64,000 nt of DNA from Isoetes taiwanensis. Its lineage: Eukaryota > Streptophyta > Lycopodiopsida > Isoetales > Isoetaceae. Shown here piece after piece: positions 56,839 to 64,000 of this stretch. Both the position numbers and the translations under genes were made by a program. Under the pieces are notes generated by a model that saw only the letters and a program-made list of their open reading frames with translations, did no database searches and was not told the DNA's origin. The number at the start of each line of letters is the position of its first letter. Positions within the stretch are counted from its first letter, which is position 1. The DNA is taken from assembly GCA_021234155.1 (NCBI GenBank), contig JAJEKV010000822.1, positions 20,776-84,775 on the forward strand, read 5' to 3'.

Positions 56839-57354
56839 TCACCTTGTTTTTGATGCCATATAAACTGTATTTATGCATTTCAAAAAGCTGATTTCAACAG
56901 ATTTTGTGATCTCGTATCTGAATTGGCATATAGTAAATGGTTTGTCTGGTATATGGTTAAGTCCAATCTTTAACCATTTTCTAAGGGCAGGACTGTGTAC
57001 AATCCCGAGGTCAGTGGTTTGAAGGTGCCCCGTCTCCGGGGAAATGAATCTCTTGAGAGATGGATTATTACATGGACATGAAGCCTTATCGATACCTGCA
57101 AAAATTTCTCTTGGTTTATAGAGCATGCTCTTCAAATTACTAGTATAAGTCCAGCCAAAGGTCGTATTCACCATGATATCCTGTCCCACACTACTGAGCT
57201 CTTGACTTATGACCTCAGAAAAAATCTTACGTATTTTTACTTTATCTATAATCTTTGAGAAGAATCTAAAATGTACAAATTTCTTTTTCTGTTTAGATTT
57301 GTAGGTCCTGATAGCCCATCTCCCTTCAGCCTTCTTTGCTCGGGACCACGTCAT
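56839..57354 (-). CDS. N-terminal domain of the RT protein (C1)
   Basis: A 171-residue open frame begins MTWSRAKKAEGRWAIRTYKS. It contains a cluster CPCNNPSLKRFISPETGHLQ, then TTDLGIVHSPALRKWLKIGL and NHIPDKPFTICQF. In related RT proteins a Cys-Cys segment followed by H...TGDL.I......LR.L...G precedes the fingers, so this is the matching N-terminal region. Directly downstream on the same strand come the VDKATNN fingers. The role is probably template or RNA binding (inference). Confidence 0.6.
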   Translation of the reverse strand: MTWSRAKKAEGRWAIRTYKSKQKKKFVHFRFFSKIIDKVKIRKIFSEVISQELSSVGQDIMVNTTFGWTYTSNLKSMLYKPREIFAGIDKASCPCNNPSLKRFISPETGHLQTTDLGIVHSPALRKWLKIGLNHIPDKPFTICQFRYEITKSVEISFLKCINTVYMASKTR

Positions 57355-57660
57355 TGGCTTTGTTGTATAATATTAACCGGGGTTAGTATTTTGAGCTTAC
57401 TAATGGCTAGGGATGTTTTGGATGTGTCTATGATTTGTAAGCAAGTACTTGCCTTTTATGTGTCATGCCCGTAGGGCTCTTGTTTTGTGACGATTGAGGT
57501 GGATTTCTTAGGGACTGGTTTAAAGTATAGGAAGTCTACCTGAGACCGTATATGATAACATATTTCTCTTGTAATATTTATACATCTTTGAAAGAAAACC
57601 ATTCATAATTCAATTTGAATATGGAAGTAACTTACTTACTTGCATGTGTTGAAGGAGATT

Positions 57661-58089
57661 TTATTTGGTTCCATGTCGACCACCTGCTTGGTCGGTGTGT
57701 TGTTTGTTGAGTGAATTTCCAGTATCCATTCCTATATCCAGAATTTCCACAGATTCTTGATCAATTTCTATGGGTGCAGAAGGAGTATTCCTACCACCCG
57801 TACTTCTCGGTCGTTTTGGAGGCAGATATACCTGTACTTCATCCTCTTCAATAGTCACTACCTTCTTCTTATATGTTCCCTTGAACGTGTTGCCATCTGC
57901 ATCCAAAGGGGCCGCCTCAGCTAGAAAGCTAGCATTCTTAATCGTCTTTTCCAGTATATCAACAAGCTTTGTGTTGCCAAACTCTGCCTTGAAGTCAGTT
58001 CTTTTGCTCTCTGCCATTCTGCTAGTCATTTTAATGAGTACTTCCCTGACTTTGAGGTATGCTAGGAATGCTATTGCACCTTTTCTCAT
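57661..58089 (-). CDS. upstream ORF of the RT element, unrecognised
   Basis: A 142-residue frame contains MTSRMAESKRTDFKAEFGNT, an alanine-rich helix, TYKKKVVTIEEDEVQVYLPP and KRPRSTGGRNTPSAPIEID. The basic PPKRPRS patch resembles a nuclear-localisation signal. It lies about 300 bases upstream of the RT N-terminal domain on the same strand and may be a first ORF or the protein's N terminus. It is just outside the visible part of C2. Confidence 0.4.
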   Translation of the reverse strand: MRKGAIAFLAYLKVREVLIKMTSRMAESKRTDFKAEFGNTKLVDILEKTIKNASFLAEAAPLDADGNTFKGTYKKKVVTIEEDEVQVYLPPKRPRSTGGRNTPSAPIEIDQESVEILDIGMDTGNSLNKQHTDQAGGRHGTK

Positions 58090-59440
58090 AGTTTTTTGAG
58101 TTCATGAGGTTATAGAACTGGTGGAACCCGCTCAAAGCGACTATCATTAGGCCGGAATTTATCGTGTTTGTTCATCATAAACCATACGGCATGAATTCGA
58201 ACCACGTTATGTTGTCATTACATTCCGTGTCATTAGATCAGCCGGACTTTTTGAGCATTTTGAGGAATGAATGAGAAAAGTTCTCCAAAGTTTCACCATA
58301 TAGAATGGGTCCCTACGTTACGTTTTCTTAGCCATATGTCCTTTTGTCAGGAAGATTCCATTGTCTTTATTACATTTCTTACAAAAGAATTTTGTATTTT
58401 TGCGGGGAGCTTAACCTCCTCCTTTCAATTCTCCTGTTGAAGTTCATGGCATCTTTATGAGCTTGTTCGGCTACGTATCGAGGAAATATTGCGAGTTTCT
58501 TCCATGTAATGCGAACTTATAGGGGCCAAAACACCGAGGGTTTTAGCCTCCCATAAAGCTTGCTTGTACTTGACTCCATGTAATTCAAGCGGTCGGTGAC
58601 ATAGCGGGCATGTGCCCGCGGTTAGTCAGCGTGAGTGCTTTGATATTATAATCCTCCAGCAATGGCTGGTTTGTTGGACTTTTCATCTGCTTTTTGTTTG
58701 TATCGGGCTTATTAATAGCCTTTCTTTTTCCTCCCGGAAGTTTACTAATGTCAAGCGGACAATTTAGTCGACTTCTTTGGTTCATCTTCCTTTGGTACTT
58801 CTTTGTGTACTTGTTTGTTTCTCACCCTTGGGTGTGAAACCTTAATTCATTGGCAAGTTCCAATCTTTTGTAGTACATTTTATAAATGTCGGGACATCCA
58901 TAATTTCTTTGTCATCTTTACGCATGTCTTTTGTTTGGTAATGCTTGATATGTTTCATCTATCGGTTTCATATATGCTATCTTGTCGTCCCCAATATTGT
59001 TGATCTTGTTAACCCGGGTTGAACATATTGTTAATGCCAAAAGAAAGGTTATGGCGAAATTTCATCTTCACCAATATAGGCTTCTTTTTTTTGAGAAAAT
59101 AGCTATGAACGATTATTGAGTAGGCATCCGGCACCATTTTATCTTTGCATTGTTGGGTGGTACTATTGCGGAATATCCATATCCATACTCAGCAACCTCT
59201 CTGTACCATTTAGAGTACCATTCAGATGAAATAGGTGTATATACCTGTACGCTGACTGTGTCAGCTTCATTACTTCCTGTTTTCTGGTATCCTTCCTGTA
59301 ATATTTCAACTTTCACTTAGTCCTCAATATTATATCCTTAATTTAAAACCACCTTTTTATTTGTAACTGGAGTACTTTTAAAAGAATTATTCTAGAGCTC
59401 CAAGGCCCACACCAGTTATACTGGTGTACTGAAATCGGAG
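58090..59440. other. upstream part of the RT element
   Basis: Mostly non-coding, with one minus-strand open frame at 59,316-59,113 (VAEYGYGYSAIVPPNNAKIK) of unknown meaning. It ends at the junction with the second copy. Confidence 0.35.
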
Positions 59441-61563
59441 AATATATACTTAACAAAACCTTAACCATAAGATTTAGTCATTCCAGAACTTCTTCTAGAA
59501 CTTATCAGTCCCCAGATTAAACTGGGGAAACCTTGGAGACTCTAAGACTGTTAATACAAAATGCTTTTCACCTTAGAAAATTACTTGATCTATGACTTAG
59601 ACATGATTATGGAATTTTTTCATTTCTTTTCCTAGAACTTGTTAACTTTTCTGCAGAAACATATTGTGCTATATTTACTTCTTTTTTATTCATGGCTTGA
59701 TCCATTTCTATTCTAAGAAACAATTCGTATCATATGCAATTAATCATGTGCAAGATTGTGTGTTTCCCTTTCTTTATAAAAAACCTACTGCATATCATTC
59801 CTATCTTTATATCATAACATTCCTAGGATCACATATGCTGCTAATTCTGTAGTGTGATTAAACTTCCAGAATTAAATCAAAAATCATATTACCAGTTTAT
59901 AACAGTCATCTGGCTACTTGACTTTTGTTCTTTGTGCTCAGAAATTACAGCTATGAGCACTCCATTTTTTTTAAAACCCGAAAGCAACAAGTAGTAGAAT
60001 GTTACCTTTGCTTTTAGTAAATTTTCAAATGTAGATAGAAAAACATGAAATGAGAAAGAGTCTTGTGATACTTGTAGCCACTGGTCAGCTAATTCTTCAT
60101 GTACTTAGTGTCCTCAACAACATCAAACATCAAAATACAAAGGAAATTGGAGATGTAAGGACTGGTTACGCAATCCAACCATTCAAATGTTAGCCATATG
60201 GCGGGTAAATCTGAAAGGGATTGACGGTAAGTAATAGTCCCACATGGCTTGCGCCCTTCACCAATTATACATTAAATGTAAAACATCATTTATACCAAAT
60301 CTTGTTCCCTTTCTTCCACCAATGAAGATATGTTATGTAGCAACTATTACTGCTTTATCTACTTAATCTGTTATTTGCAAAACATCTAGTACTTATTGAC
60401 ACAAAACCTGGTTAAGAAGAAGCTCCTCTTCTTACGCATTTTTCATCGTCGATATCTTCATTTTCTGAATTTGGGAGGATTCGTCCCTCAATGCGGACTC
60501 AACCACCTTGCTAATATTACGTTAGGCATTATCTTTGTTGTAGTTGGACTTTTGTGAAATATATCTGTCAATTCCTCCTACTGATCCTTCACCTTTCTTG
60601 CTGGTATGTGATTCCACAAGGTTAAATTTCTCCACTATCTTGTGCAAGAACATCTTAGTCGGCTGTGCCAGTACCTCTCCTTCCTTCTTACATAGTGCGA
60701 GGGTAGATCGGGCTGCGCCTTTGATCCAGATCCAACATATCCTTTCTTGTCAGCTTATTTTTCACCACCTGAGGCGCCATAGCAGGCGCTCTTAGAGCAG
60801 CCCTCGGAAACTAGTAGAGTGCTGGAGACATCCAGTCGGGATTAAATCCTCATTTGTCTGGTTGGCGTACCAAATTGTCCCCCATTCTGCTACACTTATG
60901 TCTGCCATGAGATCTTCAGGGTTCTAAAAAGGTAGTTTGGCTAAAAAAGACCCAAATCCTCTATCAGACTAAATATGTGGAGTGGTTTACCTTTTATTTT
61001 TCGCCAAGTATGGCGGATCTCCTTCTCGTTTCATGATGCATGTATATTCGTGCTAGAAGTACATTTTCTCTCCTTACTCATTTCGTGAGGTGTCGGAATA
61101 TTTCTTGGCGGTCTAAGCGGATGGGGATCGCTTTTGCGGATTAGGTCACGAACCCTGTTTATGTTAGAGGCCCGAATTTTTTCCAACCCTAAGTCCTATA
61201 TGACGTAAATACCATACCATAGGGTATACTTAGACCCGTTAATAAATAAGCATATTTATCCTTGGTTCACATTATTATTTTAAGCCTGAATCATAGATTA
61301 CTTTTATCAAAGGCTGAACCATGGGTTACTTTCAAATCATAGGATTTTACCCTAGAATTTACCTCCATACTAATACTTTAGTCCTCAACCATAGATTACT
61401 TTTACTAAAATTTTAACCATTGATTACTTTCAAAACCTTATACTTTTACTATAGAGCACATTTTTCATGGCTTTTAGAGCCCCTATCTCAATACCTTTGC
61501 GGGTTTCCTTTACCCTTTGTCCCGGACCCACTCGTGACAGGACAGGGGAGGGCTCATAGTATG

Positions 61564-61603
61564 TATAGGGACAGGAGGATCCCTATACCTAGGGACCCCC
61601 CTG
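61564..61603. other. overlapping inverted repeats downstream of RT (C2)
   Basis: Second copy of the 55,207-55,246 motif with both alternative hairpins unchanged, although the flanking 60 bases differ between copies. Confidence 0.7.
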
Positions 61604-61639
61604 CCGACTGTACTCAATGTATAATGAACCTAGAAAGGA

Positions 61640-62733
61640 TTACCTGTATGTTTTGAGTTCCATTCGAAGAATAGCAATGTCGTATTTGAGTCCCGGAAAT
61701 TTTCCAAGGTTTACTGTTTTGTTGACCACGTACCATACATCTTCAGCTTTAAATCCTTTATGAATGAATGTTGTAATGAGTTTGTGTATATCTGCAGCTG
61801 CATCCACTGGGCTACTGTTTGTATACAAACATGGCTGTATTTGTGAAACAATTACATTTCTGGCCATTAGATATGGTCTGCATCCTGATGCATGGCCGAA
61901 TTTTGAAGCTATAAAAGGTAAGATATCCCTTTTATCATACCTATGGGTTTCGAAGACTCCATTTATTGATGCAGCCAGCTTCAATAGCCATATTTAAAAA
62001 AGGCGACTTTTTTACCTATGTATGTATTGGTATGCGTAGAGGGATCGTATGTATCTCGTCGTCTTTGATGGTGATGTACTTGAGATTATATATCATTACC
62101 AACTGTTGTCACCTTGTGTCTCTAGACAAGATATTTCTGATGTATATCTGTTATTCAGGGCTTGTCATGTCATCGATATATCGAAGGTATCCCTAAATCC
62201 GGCGTGACCACTTCCATTTCCCCATTATTAATCAGTTTTATAATGAAATTCAATTCATGCCATGCTAAGTACAAGTTGCACCAAGCAGGGCTTGATGCAA
62301 AGCCCATAGGGATTCCCATCGTTTGTTTCCATAATCTGCTCCCCATTTGCAAATAGCAATTTTGCAGCAACCACGAGTTCATGCAGCAAAAATCAGCTTC
62401 ATGGATACATACCCATTTCTTGCTATCTGGTATGGTAGTCTTCCATTCCAAAATCACTTCTCCATTATTTTTTGTTTTATACCACATCTGGTAGCACCTG
62501 TTCCTGGTTATTTGATATTTCCAGATTACTTTAGCCATTTGGGTCATAATATTGCAAATGCCATCTTCTCCTTCAATTGGGATGGTTTCATAGCACCTGG
62601 AAATGTCTGCTACGAAAACTTCTTTGATCTTTGGTGGTAGATTACATACCACGTCATATATTGAATTGACCGTCCAAGATGCCTTAATTTTATCTTTTCT
62701 GAAGAAATTAACTTTTGCCAATCTGTTTTCCAC
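61640..62733 (-). pseudogene. reverse transcriptase, palm and C-terminal part (C2)
   Basis: This copy preserves the stretch around motif A in one frame: YDVVCNLPPKIKEVFVADIS, RCYETIPIEGEDG, then CMNSWLLQNCYLQMGSRLWK and motif B GIPMGFASSPAWCNLYL, ending at 62,170 after a shift. Motif C (YIDD) falls in the shifted part around 62,170. The C-terminal frame (61,984-61,640: VFETHRYDKRDILPFIASKF) is intact to the same ELKTYR end as C1. The fingers lie at 63,040-62,760 in broken frames. Confidence 0.8.
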
Positions 62734-63239
62734 ATATATTTGGCCATATTTCGAAATGTGTTGAGTATTTTGCCATGAGAGAAGGCAAGTTGTGAAAAGA
62801 TGGAATCATGAGCACTAGTGATCCATCACGTAAGGTTCCTTTATGTGCCTTAAATCTTGCTAGTAGAAAGGGGAAGTTATCATATAATATGGGCCAGTCC
62901 CCAATGAGTTCTTGAATTTTGCGGTCGGGTCTTCTTAATGTCCAAATACTCCCATTAATTTCTCTAAAGTCATTGCTAGCCAATCGATCATGGCACGCTC
63001 TCGATGTACTTGGGACATATAAAGCATGGGTTGTTTGTAGCCTTATCTACACGAAGTGTAGATGTTTTTAGCCATCCACTCAATATTCTTAATGGCGGTT
63101 TTGTCCATTATATGAAACTTTATTAAATGCGGGTTGTTATTCTTGATAGTTGCTCTTGCTTTTTACTTGACCACCTTGACTATGGGGTCTTTTTGTATCA
63201 GTGATCACCTTGTTTTTGATGCCATATAAAGCTGTATTT

Positions 63240-63716
63240 ATGCATTTCAAAAAGCATTCAGCGATTTTTGTGATCGAAATATCTGAATTGGCATATAGTA
63301 AATGGTTTATGCGGTATATGGTTAAGTCAATCTTTAACCATTTTCTAAGGCGAGGGGCGTATTGTACAATCCGAGGTCGATGGTTTGAAGGTGCCGGATC
63401 TCAGGAAATGAATCTCTTGAGAGATGGATTATTACATGGACATGAAGCCTTATCGATACACGCAAAAATTTCTCTTGGTTTTATAGAGCATGCTCTTCAA
63501 ATTACTAGTATAAGTCCAGCCAAAGGTCGTATTCACCATGATATCCTGTCCCACACTACTGAGCTCTTGACTTATGACCTCAGAAAAAATCTTACGTATT
63601 TTTACTTTATCTATAATCTTTGAGAAGAATCTAAAATGTACAAATTTCTTTTTACATTTAGATTTGTAGGTCGATAGCCCATCTCCTTGACCTTCTTTAT
63701 CGGGACCACACGTCAT
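63240..63716 (-). pseudogene. N-terminal domain of the RT protein (C2)
   Basis: Matches 56,839-57,354: FVHFRFFSKIIDKVKIRKIF and VGQDIMVNTTFGWTYTSNLK are identical. The Cys cluster and TTDLGIVHSPALRK part are out of frame because of changes at CTG/CAG and CCGG sites. Confidence 0.6.
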
Positions 63717-64000
63717 TTTTTGTTGTATAATATTAACCAGGGTTAGTATTTCAGAGCTTACTAATGGCTAGGGATGTTTTTTGGATGTGTCTATGATTTG
63801 TAAGCAAGTACTTGCCTTTATGTGTCATGCGGTAGAGCTCTTTGTTTGTGACGGTGAAGGTGGATTCTTAGAATTTGGTTTAAAAAGTATAGGAAGTCTA
63901 CGATTACCGGTATATGATAACATATTTCTCTGTAATATTTATACATGCTGAAAGAAACCATTCATAAATTATTTGTGAATATGGGGTAACACTTACTTGC

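Larger units (their letters stand above)
53080..59440 (-). mobile_element. reverse-transcriptase element, copy C1
   Basis: A unit of about 6.36 kb from AATATATACTTAACAAAACC (53,080) to ACTGAAATCGGAG (59,440), repeated directly from 59,441. Coding is on the minus strand. In transcript order: possible upstream ORFs (59,316-59,113 and 58,089-57,661), an N-terminal domain (57,354-56,839), then fingers, palm and the C-terminal part of a reverse transcriptase (56,830-55,283). The structured motif at 55,207-55,246 and about 2 kb of mostly non-coding DNA follow. No LTRs, integrase, RNase H or GIY-YIG endonuclease were recognised. Confidence 0.75.
59441..64000 (-). mobile_element. reverse-transcriptase element, copy C2 (cut by window end)
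   Basis: Second head-to-tail copy of the unit starting at 53,080, offset 6,361 bases at its left edge; it runs past the window. Differences from C1 cluster at CTG/CAG in both directions: GCATCCAGCGGG (C1, 55,440) against GCAGCTGCATCCACTGGG (C2, 61,795), while CCCCGTCTCCGGGG (C1, 57,027) is shortened in C2 near 63,393. This shows that neither copy is error-free. Confidence 0.9.

Noticed and set aside
53080-64000. Treating the RT unit as a virus-derived insertion
   Set aside because: No capsid, movement or envelope-like protein was recognised; the RT wording matches retroelements of other eukaryotes.

Overview
The window reads as a transposon-rich stretch of land-plant nuclear DNA. The evidence is a COBRA-like cell-wall gene, a thylakoid-type signal peptidase, ARP4, FPGS, NAGLU and receptor-kinase fragments, all with short GT-AG introns (about 60-170 bases), together with CACTA-, MULE- and reverse-transcriptase-type elements. 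I cannot name the species. The short introns and the transposon-gene types would suit a lycophyte, fern or other non-flowering plant, but this is a weak inference. There are no bacterial-style operons, no long uninterrupted ORFs and no rRNA or tRNA genes that I can support.

Layout. 1-986: 5' part of a COBRA-like gene (minus strand), cut by the window edge. 1,300-1,500: fragment like the extracellular domain of a receptor kinase. 2,800-5,160: transposon remnants (a cysteine-rich exon, a MULE/FAR1-like transposase piece, a CACTA terminus). 5,263-13,676: block a, with a 1.85 kb tandem duplication, a PP2C-like and an RLCK-like fragment. 13,677-20,757: block b, with the 3' exons of ARP4. 20,758-26,333: block c, with a broken thylakoid signal peptidase gene. 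26,334 to about 29,000: block d, with an HSP70 5' exon followed by a NAGLU fragment. 29,879-30,960: remnant of a DUF7869-type transposon gene. 30,961-35,640: no gene seen. 35,641-49,444: two head-to-tail copies (6.9 kb each) of a unit holding FPGS exons (heads e and f). 49,445-52,980: one unrecognised minus-strand gene fragment. 52,981-53,062: a (TA)n array. 53,080-64,000: two head-to-tail copies (6.36 kb period) of an element encoding a reverse transcriptase on the minus strand.

Two themes link the parts. First, blocks a-f all begin with the same AT-rich head (TATATATACAATTATAT, then TGGTAGAGATTGATCTC, a small palindrome and GATCTAGGCC-rich sequence), all in the same orientation. Each is followed by partial, intron-containing pieces of unrelated host genes. 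This is the pattern expected of a gene-fragment-capturing transposon family, possibly Helitron-like. Second, the three tandem duplications differ between copies mainly at CTG/CAG trinucleotides, which are lost or turned into CG, ACG, CGG or CTTTG in one copy or the other. CHG sites (CTG/CAG) are heavily methylated in plant transposons, so the simplest reading is systematic long-read base-calling error. Many frameshifts noted below may therefore be sequence errors rather than real mutations.
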